A stretch of DNA of 64,000 bases from assembly GCA_050246735.1 (NCBI GenBank), contig JBFWVM010000001.1, positions 124,001 through 188,000 on the forward strand, written 5' to 3'. A model generated the notes under the pieces. The model saw only the letters and a list, made by a program, of their open reading frames with translations. It did no database searches and was not told the origin of the DNA. The stretch comes from Taklimakanibacter sp050246735 (GTDB lineage: Bacteria > Pseudomonadota > Alphaproteobacteria > Rhizobiales > Aestuariivirgaceae). Made by a program: the position numbers and the translations under genes. Below, in pieces: positions 50,857 to 59,507 of the stretch (position 1 is the stretch's first letter; each line of letters begins with the position of its first letter).

Positions 50857-52019
50857 ACGCACCGATCACGCTGACCGTCAACGGCGAGCGCTTTACCGTC
50901 GAGGCCTCTCCGCGAACCCAGCTTGCCGAAATCCTGCGCGACCGGCTGGATCTCACGGGCACGCATCTCGGCTGCGAGCAAGGCGTATGCGGCGCCTGCA
51001 CGGTCATGGCCGACGGCAAGCCGATCCGCTCCTGCATCGCTTTCGCGGGAAGCTGCGACGGCGTCAGGATAGAAACCGTCGAAGGCTTTGCGGACGACAG
51101 GACGATGCAGCGCCTGCGTTCGGCCTTCTCGCGCCATCACGCCCTGCAATGCGGCTTCTGCACGCCGGGCATGCTGGTGACGGCGCGCGACATCGTCGCG
51201 CGTTTCGGCGATCCGGACGAAAGCACCGTCCGCCGCGAGCTTGCGGGGAATCTGTGCCGCTGCACCGGCTATGTCGGCATCGTGGCGGCGATCCTCGACG
51301 TCATCGCCGAACGCAACGGCCTGGGCGAGAGGGCCGAAGCGGCGGCCGCTCCTCTTCCCGTCCCGCGCAAGGGGTTCACGCCGTTCGAAGCGGCGCGCCG
51401 CAAGTCCGCGCCGCCACGGCCGGGGTCCGGCGCGGCGCGAGTCCGCGCCGAAGGCAATTGGACGGTGGTTCAGCGCGACTTCGTGCTGGAGCATCCGCCG
51501 GAGCGTGTGTGGGCGTTGTTCTCGGACATGAAGAAGGTCGGCTCCTGCGTGCCGGGCGCGTCGGTCGACAGCGTGACGGAAAACACCTTCGCCGGTTCGG
51601 TGGAGGTGCGCTTCGGCCTGATCAAGGCCAGCATCGGCGGCACGGGCGTGTTCGAGAACCACGGCGAGAGCAGATCCGGCTTCTTCGAGGGTCGGGGCGA
51701 GGACCGGCAAGGCCGGTCGCAGGTGCGTGGCCGGCTCGACTACCGGATCCTCTCCGGACCCCAGCCTGCAAGCGCCGCGGTCGAGGTGGATTTTAGATTC
51801 GAGATCCAGGGGCGGCTGGCGCAATTCAACCGGCCGGAGCTGGTGGCGGGATTCGCCGACCATATCCTCGCCCAGTTCGCCACGACATGCGATGGCGTGC
51901 TGGCCGGCCGGGAGATCGGCGCCGCCCAGGGACTGAGCGCAACGGGCGTCGGCCTTGCCGTGCTGCGCGCCTGGCTGAAATCGCTGATCGAGCGATATGG
52001 CAAGTCCCGCCAAAGCTGA
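50853..52019 (+). CDS. Molybdenum hydroxylase 2Fe-2S subunit fused to CoxG/SRPBCC domain
   Basis: 388 residues from ATG 50853. Residues 1-~155 are the usual small subunit: plant-type cluster C41, C46, C49, C61 (GCEQGVCGACT) and C-terminal cluster C100, C103, C135, C137 (CGFCTPGM, CRCTGY). After a Pro/Ala/Arg-rich linker (~160-200) comes a CoxG domain (VVQRDFVLEHPPERVWALFS, VGSCVPGASVDSV, then VEVDFRFEIQGRLAQFNRP). CoxG proteins are usually separate and tether carbon monoxide dehydrogenase to the membrane; here the tether is built into the enzyme. Confidence 0.9.
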   Translation: MNAPITLTVNGERFTVEASPRTQLAEILRDRLDLTGTHLGCEQGVCGACTVMADGKPIRSCIAFAGSCDGVRIETVEGFADDRTMQRLRSAFSRHHALQCGFCTPGMLVTARDIVARFGDPDESTVRRELAGNLCRCTGYVGIVAAILDVIAERNGLGERAEAAAAPLPVPRKGFTPFEAARRKSAPPRPGSGAARVRAEGNWTVVQRDFVLEHPPERVWALFSDMKKVGSCVPGASVDSVTENTFAGSVEVRFGLIKASIGGTGVFENHGESRSGFFEGRGEDRQGRSQVRGRLDYRILSGPQPASAAVEVDFRFEIQGRLAQFNRPELVAGFADHILAQFATTCDGVLAGREIGAAQGLSATGVGLAVLRAWLKSLIERYGKSRQS

Positions 52020-52064
52020 AGGCTTCGTGTCGCCGTTCTGCCGCAATGCGGCGCCCGCAAGGAC

Positions 52065-52553
52065 TCAGCGGACGTCCAGCGTCACAGCCCGGGTCTTGGC
52101 TTGCAGATCCTGCGGCTTGAGCCGCATGACGCAATGGGGCGTGCCGGCCGCGGTCCAGACGTCGGCATAGGCCAGGAGATCCGAATCCATGTAGGTCTTG
52201 AGCGGTTGGGCGTGGCCGAAAGGCGGTATGCCGCCGATCGCGAACCCGGTCGTGCCGCGCACATAGGCGGCATCGGGCCGGACCAGACCTTCGCCGATCG
52301 CTTTTGCCGCTTTGCGCTCGTCGACCCGATTCTTGCCGGAAACCAGCAGCAGATAGGGAGTTCCGGAACTGGCGCCCCGGAAGACAAGGGACTTGACGAT
52401 CTGGCCGACCTCGCAGCCGCAGGCCGCGGCGGCCTCTTCGGCGGTGCGGGTGCTGTCGGCCATGGTTACGATCCGGGTTTCCAGGCCGAGGTGTTTCGCA
52501 GCGTCAGCGACGCGCTGGGCGCTTGAAGGCAGTGGATTTTGCGAATCGATCAT
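52065..52553 (-). CDS. YbaK/EbsC-family aminoacyl-tRNA deacylase
   Basis: 162 residues from ATG 52553; the frame stays open upstream but lacks a good start. The pattern CGCEVGQIVKSLVFRG, LLLVSGKNRVDERKAAKAIG and GTTGFAIGGIPPFGH matches the YbaK/ProX domain, with the conserved Lys in KSLVF. These enzymes clear mischarged Cys- or Ala-tRNA(Pro). Convergent with the hydroxylase operon and unrelated to it by function. Confidence 0.87.
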   Translation of the reverse strand: MIDSQNPLPSSAQRVADAAKHLGLETRIVTMADSTRTAEEAAAACGCEVGQIVKSLVFRGASSGTPYLLLVSGKNRVDERKAAKAIGEGLVRPDAAYVRGTTGFAIGGIPPFGHAQPLKTYMDSDLLAYADVWTAAGTPHCVMRLKPQDLQAKTRAVTLDVR

Positions 52554-52657
52554 TGGCGTTGCTGGTGCGGGAGTTGCAAGATGGGTCGAAGGCCTCGGGC
52601 GACGAGTCGCTTGCGGCCCGTTTTGGCACAGTTTGTTCATAGTTCGGGAGTTTTTTA

Positions 52658-53200
52658 GTGGTTTCCCCCCTGTCGACAAGAGTGCCGGGAGATCAAGGCT
52701 TAAGCGGCGCATTGCGTCAAGCCCGCTTGGCCGAGGCTGCTCATTTCGAGGCGGTGCTCGACATCAGGGACGCCCAGACGCTCAGGCTCCAGGTCCTCAA
52801 GGACGAACTTGCGCCGCTCGTCCTCGCCCACAACGAGGCCGCATCCTTCGTCGACCTGGCCCTGGTGCCGGGCGATCCGCCGCGCCTGTGGATCGACCTC
52901 ATCACCTCGATCGTGATGGCGCCGGATCCGCGCACCTATCGGCTCGTCCAGGACGGCCAGGCCGGCCGCCTGACCCTGCTCGAGACAGCCGACAGCCGGG
53001 AAATGATCGAGCGGGTGAAACAGCATATTGCCCACCGCCTGATCGCCCGCGAACGTGAGAAGACCGGTGCCGGCGAGCCCAGACCCAGGCTCACCGGCCA
53101 TTCCACCAGCGCCCTCATCCTGGCCTGGCTGTCGGGCTTTTCCATCGGGGTGCTGGCCCTTTTCGTGGCCGGGGTCCTGCTGGCCCGGCTCAACGGGTGA
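52658..53200 (+). CDS. Conserved hypothetical protein with C-terminal membrane anchor
   Basis: 180 residues from GTG 52658. Family not recognised. The first ~145 residues are soluble, with LWIDLITSIVMAPDPRTYRLVQ and a following LTLLETADSREMIERVKQHIA helix; the last ~25 (ALILAWLSGFSIGVLALFVAG) form one transmembrane helix, so the domain is held at the inner membrane facing the cytoplasm. It precedes the sphingolipid genes by 148 bp on the same strand but has its own gap. Function unknown. Confidence 0.6.
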   Translation: MVSPLSTRVPGDQGLSGALRQARLAEAAHFEAVLDIRDAQTLRLQVLKDELAPLVLAHNEAASFVDLALVPGDPPRLWIDLITSIVMAPDPRTYRLVQDGQAGRLTLLETADSREMIERVKQHIAHRLIAREREKTGAGEPRPRLTGHSTSALILAWLSGFSIGVLALFVAGVLLARLNG

Positions 53201-53348
53201 ACGACAGACCGGCCTCGTTATATTCTGAAATACCTTTTGATTTTAAGGTTCCCAGGTCCGCTGTTAGCTAGGGATAAGGGGAGTTCGGCGAATCCTGCCC
53301 ATTGCGGGTGAGATTTCCGAAACTTTAGTAAAATCAGAGGGTTGGGTT

Positions 53349-55190
53349 TTGCACGGAACGATCGCCAAAAGCGCCTTGAGGCAAGAGGGAGTTGATCTTG
53401 TCCTGAAGCCCACGCCGCATCGCAATCCGGTGCTGGCGAAAGTGCTCGGGGGATTTGCCACCTTGACGGCCGGTCTCGACTATGCGGCGCGCGGCGTCAC
53501 CGGCTTCAACTTCTATTCGCCGCGCGGCCAGCTTGAGCATGTGCTGTCCTATCGCGAGCTGCGTCTGCGCGCCCTCAAGACCGCGCGCAAGCTTCTCGCC
53601 ACCGGTCTCAGGCGCGGCGAGCGCGTGGCGGTCGTCGCCGAGACCAGCCCGGACTTCATGGCGGTGTTCTTCGGCTGCCAGTATGCCGGGCTCGTTCCGT
53701 GCCCCATGCCCTATTCGATGTATATCGGCGGTCGCGACGCCTATGTCGCGCGCATCGCCGGGATGCTGAAGACGGCGAGAGCCAGCGCCGTCATCATGAC
53801 GGGCGATCTCGCCTCGCATATCGGCGAAGCGGCGGGGATCGCCGGCACGGAAATCGTCAAGACCTTCGACGAGCTCGCGGCGCAGCCGGAAAGCATCGAG
53901 AAGCTCCGGCCGTTCGAGGTCGACGACGTCGCCTATGTCCAGTATTCCTCGGGCTCGACCTCGAGTCCCAAAGGCGTGCTGATCACCCAGAAGGCGATCG
54001 TCGCCAATACCCGCGGCATCCTGCGCGACGGACTCGGCATCACCGACGAGGATCGCGCCTTTTCCTGGCTGCCGCTCTATCACGACATGGGGCTTGTCGG
54101 CTTCTGCCTGTCGCCGATGATGGGGCAGGTCACTGTCGATTATCTCTCGACGCCGGCCTTCGCGCGGCGTCCGGCGCTCTGGCTCAAGCTGATGTCGGAG
54201 AACCACAGCACCATCGCCTATTCTCCGTCCTTCGGCTTCGATCTGGCGGCGCGCCGGATCAATGGCGAGGCGGCGACCTTGGACCTGTCGGCCTGGCGCG
54301 TCGCCGGCATCGGCGGCGACATGGTTCGCGCCGACGTCCTCGATCTCTTCGCCGAGAAGCTTTCCGTCGCCGGCTTCGACGCCAGGGCCTTCACGCCGAG
54401 CTACGGCATGGCCGAGTCGACGCTCGCCATCACCTTCGCCGATCCCGGCAGGCCGGTGCGGGTCGATACGGTGGACCGCCTCCAGTACAAGCTGGCGCAG
54501 CGTGCGGTGCCGGCGGGCGACGACCTCAAGGCCAGTCCGGAGCGGGTGCGCAGCTTCGTGGTGTGCGGCAAGCCCATCGCAGGCCACAAGGTCGTCATCC
54601 GCGACGATGCGGGCAATGAGCTTGGCGAACGCGAGATCGGCCATATCCTCTTCAAGGGCCCGAGCCTGATGGCCGGGTATTTCGAGAATGCCGAGGCGAC
54701 GCGGGCGATCATGACCGTCGACGGCTTCATGGACACGGGCGACATGGGCTACTGGCTCGAGGGCGAGCTCGTCATCACCGGCCGGGCCAAGGACCTCATC
54801 CTGCACAACGGTCGCAACATCTGGCCGCAGGACATCGAATGGGCGGCGGAGCAGGTCGAGCCGCTGCGCAGTGGCGACGCCGCAGCCTTCGCGGTCGAGG
54901 GCGATGACGGCGAGGACAATGTCGTGGTGCTGGTGCATTGCCGTGTGACCGGCCCGGCCGAAATGGAAGAGCTCAGGCGCAAGATTGCCGCCGTCGTCCA
55001 TCAGACGGCGGGCGTCGAATGCACTATCGTCCTGGTGCCGCCGAAGAGCCTGCCCTTCACGTCTTCGGGCAAGCTTTCCCGCGCCGGCGCCAAGGACGGC
55101 TATCTCGCCGGAGCCATCGCCGAAGTTTCGCCGCTGGCGCTCTTGCCGCATCATCGGCCGGATGAAGCGCGGCTCGAAGCAGCCCAGTAG
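53349..55190 (+). CDS. Fatty acyl-AMP ligase / acyl-ACP synthetase (sphingolipid pathway)
   Basis: 613 residues from TTG 53349, supported by AGAGGG about 8 nt upstream. ANL-superfamily adenylating enzyme: P-loop YSSGSTSSPKGVL (~198-210), FSWLPLYHDMGLVG (typical of FAAL-type enzymes), PSYGMAEST, DTGDMGYWLEGELVITGRAKD and the C-terminal Lys region SSGKLSRAGAK. In Caulobacter-type sphingolipid clusters such an enzyme loads a fatty acid on the dedicated ACP encoded nearby (here 56183) for serine palmitoyltransferase. First gene of the forward operon. Confidence 0.87.
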   Translation: MHGTIAKSALRQEGVDLVLKPTPHRNPVLAKVLGGFATLTAGLDYAARGVTGFNFYSPRGQLEHVLSYRELRLRALKTARKLLATGLRRGERVAVVAETSPDFMAVFFGCQYAGLVPCPMPYSMYIGGRDAYVARIAGMLKTARASAVIMTGDLASHIGEAAGIAGTEIVKTFDELAAQPESIEKLRPFEVDDVAYVQYSSGSTSSPKGVLITQKAIVANTRGILRDGLGITDEDRAFSWLPLYHDMGLVGFCLSPMMGQVTVDYLSTPAFARRPALWLKLMSENHSTIAYSPSFGFDLAARRINGEAATLDLSAWRVAGIGGDMVRADVLDLFAEKLSVAGFDARAFTPSYGMAESTLAITFADPGRPVRVDTVDRLQYKLAQRAVPAGDDLKASPERVRSFVVCGKPIAGHKVVIRDDAGNELGEREIGHILFKGPSLMAGYFENAEATRAIMTVDGFMDTGDMGYWLEGELVITGRAKDLILHNGRNIWPQDIEWAAEQVEPLRSGDAAAFAVEGDDGEDNVVVLVHCRVTGPAEMEELRRKIAAVVHQTAGVECTIVLVPPKSLPFTSSGKLSRAGAKDGYLAGAIAEVSPLALLPHHRPDEARLEAAQ

Positions 55191-55211
55191 ATTCCGCACC
55201 GGCCCGGACCG

Positions 55212-56186
55212 ATGAAGGGGCCAATAGCACTCACCGGAAGCACCGGCTTTGTCGGCCGGCACCTCACCAAGGCTCTGTCCGATGCCGGCTTCGCGCTCCG
55301 CCTGCTGGCCAGACAAGCGCCGCGCGACTGCGGCTTTGGCTCGGCCGAGACGGTCGTCGGCGGTCTTGACGACGGACAAGCCCTGGAGCAACTGGTCGGC
55401 GGAAGCGCCGCCGTCATCCATCTCGCCGGCGCGATCGCCGCACCCGACCGGCAAAGCTTCTTCGCCGTCAACAGCCGGGGCACCGAGAAGATCGCCAGGG
55501 CGGCGATGGCCGCCGATGTGCCGCGCTTCATTCACGTCTCGAGCCTCGCGGCGCGCGAGCCGCAGCTCTCGGACTATGGCGCCAGCAAGCGCGCAGCCGA
55601 GGAAGCGCTTCTCTCCCTCAAGCCGAAGGGGCTGCTGATCGTCAGGCCGCCGGTCGTCTATGGGCCGGGCGATCGCGCCACGCTGCCGCTTTTCGCCCAG
55701 CTTGCCCGCGGCACGGCCTTCATTCCCGGCAGCGCCAAGGCACGCTTCTCGCTGCTCTATGTCGAGGATCTGGTGAAGTTCCTCGCGGCCCGCCTTGCCG
55801 ACGATGCGGAAGGCCTCATCGAGATCGACGACGGCCGCGGAGGCTATGGCTGGCCGGATCTTCTCGCAATGGCAGGACGGAGCGAGGGCCGCGCCGCGAA
55901 AGCAGTCTACGTCCCGCAGTGGCTGATCGGGACCCTGGCCTGGCCGGCGGCGCTCCTCGGCTCGGTCCTCAAGCTGCGCGTGCCGCTGACGCCCGGAAAG
56001 GTGCGCGAGCTCTATCATCCCGACTGGGTCGCGCGCCCGACATCGCCCAAGGCACAGGACTGCGTCGACTTCACCGAAGGCTTTCGCCGCACGGTCGCCT
56101 GGTATCGCGAGCAAGGATGGTTGCCCGGCAATGCCGGCGCCGATAGAAGGCAGCAAGCCAAAGCTTATGGAGAGACGACGAAATGA
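55212..56186 (+). CDS. NAD-dependent epimerase/reductase, probable ceramide reductase (CerR-like)
   Basis: 324 residues, extended SDR. N-terminal TGSTGFVGRHLTKAL is the cofactor loop; catalytic Tyr and Lys in DYGASKRAAEEAL; VRPPVVYGPGDRA follows. The position between the acyl-ACP synthetase and ACP/SPT genes corresponds to the reductase of bacterial sphingolipid clusters, which reduces the 3-keto group of oxidised ceramide or sphinganine. Overlaps the ACP gene by 4 bp. Function is inferred from synteny. Confidence 0.83.
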   Translation: MKGPIALTGSTGFVGRHLTKALSDAGFALRLLARQAPRDCGFGSAETVVGGLDDGQALEQLVGGSAAVIHLAGAIAAPDRQSFFAVNSRGTEKIARAAMAADVPRFIHVSSLAAREPQLSDYGASKRAAEEALLSLKPKGLLIVRPPVVYGPGDRATLPLFAQLARGTAFIPGSAKARFSLLYVEDLVKFLAARLADDAEGLIEIDDGRGGYGWPDLLAMAGRSEGRAAKAVYVPQWLIGTLAWPAALLGSVLKLRVPLTPGKVRELYHPDWVARPTSPKAQDCVDFTEGFRRTVAWYREQGWLPGNAGADRRQQAKAYGETTK

Positions 56187-56431
56187 CCGCCAGCGAAGAC
56201 ACATTCGTGACCTTGTGTCAGCTGCTCGAGCCGTTCAACACCGCCAGGATCGCGCTCACGCCGGAGACCGACATTTCGGCCGACCTCAATATCGATTCCG
56301 TGTCGGTGATGGACTTCGTGATGGAGGTCGAGGATCACTTCAATATCGACATTCCGCTCAACGTCCTCTCCGAAACGCGATCGATCGCAGACCTCACGAA
56401 AGTGGTCGACGATCGTCTGGCAAAGGGGTGA
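56183..56431 (+). CDS. Acyl carrier protein for sphingolipid synthesis
   Basis: 82 residues, phosphopantetheine-binding. Ser39 in LNIDSVSVMDFVMEVEDHF is the attachment site (DSVS in place of the usual DSLD), and the helix pattern is that of small ACPs. ATGA overlap with the epimerase stop; SPT starts 5 bp after its stop. It would deliver the acyl chain to serine palmitoyltransferase instead of acyl-CoA. Confidence 0.9.
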   Translation: MTASEDTFVTLCQLLEPFNTARIALTPETDISADLNIDSVSVMDFVMEVEDHFNIDIPLNVLSETRSIADLTKVVDDRLAKG

Positions 56432-56435
56432 TCGC

Positions 56436-57638
56436 ATGACCGACCTGCTGGAAAAGCATCGGGTTCTGTCCGAGCGTCATGAGCGCATGCTCGCCCTCGG
56501 CGTCAATGCCGTCGGACTGACCAACGACCGCATCCTCACGCCCACCCGAGCCATCATCGGCGGGCGGGAGACCATCCTCGCCGGGACCAACAACTATATG
56601 GGCGTCACCTTCGAGCCCGACTGCATCGCCGCCGGCCAGGAGGCGCTTGCCCGCTATGGCACCGGCACGACGGGCTCGCGCATCGCCAACGGCTCCTATG
56701 CCATGCATCGCGAGCTCGAGCGCGAGCTCGCAGGCTTCCTCGGCCGCAAGCATTGCATCATGTTCACCACCGGCTACCAGGCCAATCTCGGCATGCTGGC
56801 GGGGCTGGCGGGGCCCAAGGACACGATCTATCTCGATGCCGATTCGCATTCGTCGATCTATGACGGCTGCACGCTGTCGGGCGCCAGGCTCGTGCGCTTC
56901 CGCCACAATGACGCGAGCGATCTCGACAAGCGCCTGGCGCGGTCGGAAGACGAGGGCGGCCGGCTCGTCGTCCTCGAAGGCATCTATTCGATGCTGGGGG
57001 ACAGGGCGCCGCTCGCCGATTTCGTCGCCGTCAAGAAGAAGCACGGGTTCCAGCTCCTGGTGGACGAGGCGCATTCCTTCGGGGTTCTCGGCCCGAACGG
57101 CAGAGGCCTGGCCGACGAGGCGGGACTCGAGGACGAAGTCGATTTCGTCGTCGGCACCTTCTCGAAGAGCATCGGGGCCATCGGCGGCTTCGGCGCCGGC
57201 AACCACCCGCTGTTCGATATGCTGCGCTATGCCTCGCGTCCCTACATGTTCACCGCTTCGCCGTCACCCGCTACCGTCGCGACCTCCCTGGCGGCGGTGC
57301 GCAAGCTCAAGGCGGAACCCGAGCGGCGCACGCGGCTTGCCGTCAACTCCGCCCGACTGTTCGACGGCTTCAAGAGCCTCGGCCTGACGCTCGGCTGCGA
57401 CCGGGTGAGCCCGATCGTCGCGGTCAACTGTCCTGACGAGGTGTCGACCATTGCGATGTGGAACGCGCTGCTCAAGGCCGGCGTCTATGTCAATATCGCG
57501 CTGCCGCCGGGGACGCCCGGCAGGCAATGCCTGCTCAGATGCTCGGTCTCGGCCGCGCATACATTCGAAGAGATCGACCGGATCATCGCGCTGTTCGGCG
57601 AGGTGGTGGCTGAGGGGCACTACAAGCAGGCGGTGTGA
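56436..57638 (+). CDS. spt: Serine palmitoyltransferase (alpha-oxoamine synthase family)
   Basis: 400 residues, PLP-dependent. FTTGYQANLGML, LDADSHSSIYDG, the cofactor-stacking and binding sequence LVDEAHSFGVLGPNGRG, and Lys244 in GTFSKSIGAIGG are intact. KBL/AONS enzymes are close relatives, but the dedicated acyl-ACP synthetase, ACP and reductase genes point to SPT, which condenses serine with an acyl thioester to 3-ketosphinganine, the committed step in sphingolipid synthesis. Soluble or peripheral protein, unlike eukaryotic SPT. Confidence 0.87.
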   Translation: MTDLLEKHRVLSERHERMLALGVNAVGLTNDRILTPTRAIIGGRETILAGTNNYMGVTFEPDCIAAGQEALARYGTGTTGSRIANGSYAMHRELERELAGFLGRKHCIMFTTGYQANLGMLAGLAGPKDTIYLDADSHSSIYDGCTLSGARLVRFRHNDASDLDKRLARSEDEGGRLVVLEGIYSMLGDRAPLADFVAVKKKHGFQLLVDEAHSFGVLGPNGRGLADEAGLEDEVDFVVGTFSKSIGAIGGFGAGNHPLFDMLRYASRPYMFTASPSPATVATSLAAVRKLKAEPERRTRLAVNSARLFDGFKSLGLTLGCDRVSPIVAVNCPDEVSTIAMWNALLKAGVYVNIALPPGTPGRQCLLRCSVSAAHTFEEIDRIIALFGEVVAEGHYKQAV

Positions 57639-57675
57639 GGCCTGACCGGGAACCCCGATGAGCCGGCCCCCAATG

Positions 57676-58554
57676 CTATTTGATCGCGCCGCGCCATAGA
57701 AGCCGCGGCAACAGCAGGAGGCCGGCGAGGACCGGATGGCGTTGCTGCCAGGGCGAAAGCGTGATCTTCCTGCCGCTGTGACGCTCGATCTTCCATGCCG
57801 CATAGGAGGCGCCACCCTCGAACGTGAATGCCGCCTTGGCAAGGCGCGCGAGGGACAAGGCCTTGCCCGCCCATCTCCGCCGCGGCCACGATATCGCCGG
57901 CACGTCCGGCCTGCCGAGAATGCCGGCTATGCTCTCGTAGAACGACGCGTTGGCGTTGACGATCTCACGGGCGCGGCCGGGCGCCTCGGGGCGCAGCTCG
58001 GTGCGATAGGTCTCGGCGAAGCCGCGCGCCCAGATGTCCGAAGGCGTGCCGTCGGGCGTGCCCGAGGCGAGGGAGGCGCGATACATGGTGGTGGCCGCAT
58101 CGACGACGGCCATGACGACGCTTTCGCGATGCCTATCGCTCGCGACATGGACAAGAGCGGCGGGTTGCGCGAAACGCGCCCAGAAATAGGGATTGGCGGT
58201 CGTGGTCTTCACGCGCCGGGCGAACTGGGCGAGGGTCATGACCGCATACTTGGCACGCAATATCCGGCCGTCATGCTCGGTCTCGGCATAGTAGACATTG
58301 GGCGGCACGAGACGGGCCATCAGGCGGGAGATGCGGCTGGCGCTGATGTCCTCCTCGCGCTCGGTCAAGACGTAGAGATCGATCAGCGATTCCGCTGTGC
58401 CGACGCCCCTGAGGCACGAGCCGTAGGCCAGGACGGCTGCAGCCGCCCCATGCCGCTTCAGGACATGCGCCGCCATGGCCCTGATGTCGGATGACAGGGG
58501 ACGATCAAGATTCTGGGCGGCGAGGGCGGCGATCTGCGCGGTCCGATTGTCCAT
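57676..58554 (-). CDS. Tam41-like cytidylyltransferase (CDP-diacylglycerol or CDP-ceramide synthase)
   Basis: 292 residues from ATG 58554, joined to the kinase gene by TGATG. The nucleotidyltransferase core is VLAYGSCLRG (41-50) with SLIDLYVL (56-63) as the acidic strand; the following LRAKYAVMTLAQFARRV and FWARFAQPAALVHV closely follow the layout of mitochondrial Tam41 (KYGV and AGRLxKPV regions). Tam41 makes CDP-diacylglycerol. Next to a lipid kinase and a CDP-alcohol phosphotransferase it could instead activate a phosphorylated ceramide. Homology is judged by eye. Confidence 0.65.
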   Translation of the reverse strand: MDNRTAQIAALAAQNLDRPLSSDIRAMAAHVLKRHGAAAAVLAYGSCLRGVGTAESLIDLYVLTEREEDISASRISRLMARLVPPNVYYAETEHDGRILRAKYAVMTLAQFARRVKTTTANPYFWARFAQPAALVHVASDRHRESVVMAVVDAATTMYRASLASGTPDGTPSDIWARGFAETYRTELRPEAPGRAREIVNANASFYESIAGILGRPDVPAISWPRRRWAGKALSLARLAKAAFTFEGGASYAAWKIERHSGRKITLSPWQQRHPVLAGLLLLPRLLWRGAIK

Positions 58555-59507
58555 CAGCCGCAAACATAGGTGAATTCGATGCCGGTTTCGAGCCGCAGCG
58601 GCGCGTCGGCCGGGGCCTCGAAGAATTCGCCGTCGATGACGAAAGGGGTCCTGGTCGCGATCTCGAAGGCCTCCCCGGACAGGCTCCGCGCGCCCTGCGG
58701 GACGGTCCGGTCCTCGCGCCCGTACATCAAGGGCAGGAGCCAGCGCGCAATCGAGGGAACGGGATAGGGAATGGTCGAGACCCGTATCGGCCCGGTCTTG
58801 CCGCCCCAGAACGGCCTGGCGCCGAGAATGAGCCGGTCGAGAGTGGTCGCGAGCAGCAGCAGATGGCAGTCGGCCAGCACGGTCTCGCCCGCCTGCCGAA
58901 GCTCGATCTCATAGGGACGATCGATGCGCGTCGGATCGTTCGGGTTGGCGGGGGTGAAAAGGGATCTGCCGAGGGCGGCGGCCAGGGTCGCGAAGGTCGC
59001 CAGGTCGCCTTTCAGGCCGACGCGGTGAACCGCGTCCTGGCAGAACAGGGTCGCCTGCCAGATCGCCCCGGTGCCGAGGAACATGCCGTGCCGCACCTTG
59101 CCGTCCTTCGGATTGGCGACCCGCAAAGTGGGTCTCCCGGCCAGGAGCCGCGGCTCCCTGTTGGCGATGAAATCCGCCTGGACCTTGACGTTGCGGTTGC
59201 GGAATCCGAGATCGGCCGCGGTCATGTTGGTGGTGCCATGCGGCAGCAAAGCGAGACGCGGCACGAAGCCCGGGGCGTGGCGTTCGGCAATCTCGGTCTG
59301 GATGGCCTGGATGGTGCCATCGCCCGAGCTGATGAAGAGCTCGCTCACTCCGGCGCGCGCCATCTCGTCGAGAAACGTGTCGAGCTTCGAGAAGTCGTCG
59401 AGAATCCGGACGAGGACATGCGTGTCGCCCTGGAGTAGGGCCGCAAGCCTGAGACCTTTTCCACTTGCCTTGCCGGATCGGGGATTGACGATGAGGCCGC
59501 GGGTCAT
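58554..59507 (-). CDS. Diacylglycerol/sphingolipid kinase family protein (probable ceramide kinase)
   Basis: 317 residues from ATG 59507, overlapping the CDP-alcohol enzyme stop by 4 bp. N-terminal GLIVNPRSGKASGKG, catalytic SGDGTIQ (61-67) and LLPHGTTNMTA (87-97), a variant of the GT-NDxA motif with Met in place of Asp, then a lipid-binding beta domain including PFVIDGEFFEAP. Bacterial ceramide kinases belong to this superfamily. It would turn ceramide into ceramide-1-phosphate for the neighbouring cytidylyltransferase. Confidence 0.8.
   Translation of the reverse strand: MTRGLIVNPRSGKASGKGLRLAALLQGDTHVLVRILDDFSKLDTFLDEMARAGVSELFISSGDGTIQAIQTEIAERHAPGFVPRLALLPHGTTNMTAADLGFRNRNVKVQADFIANREPRLLAGRPTLRVANPKDGKVRHGMFLGTGAIWQATLFCQDAVHRVGLKGDLATFATLAAALGRSLFTPANPNDPTRIDRPYEIELRQAGETVLADCHLLLLATTLDRLILGARPFWGGKTGPIRVSTIPYPVPSIARWLLPLMYGREDRTVPQGARSLSGEAFEIATRTPFVIDGEFFEAPADAPLRLETGIEFTYVCG

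Noticed and set aside
47684..52019. Carbon monoxide dehydrogenase (coxMSL plus coxG)
   Set aside because: Gene order is L-M-S rather than M-S-L, the active-site Cys-Ser-Arg loop of true CoxL was not seen, and the neighbours (PreA-like reductase, amidase) indicate an organic substrate.
53334..56204. 956-codon minus-strand frame opposite the acyl-ACP synthetase and epimerase genes
   Set aside because: It is a shadow of two well-supported plus-strand enzymes and has no family features.
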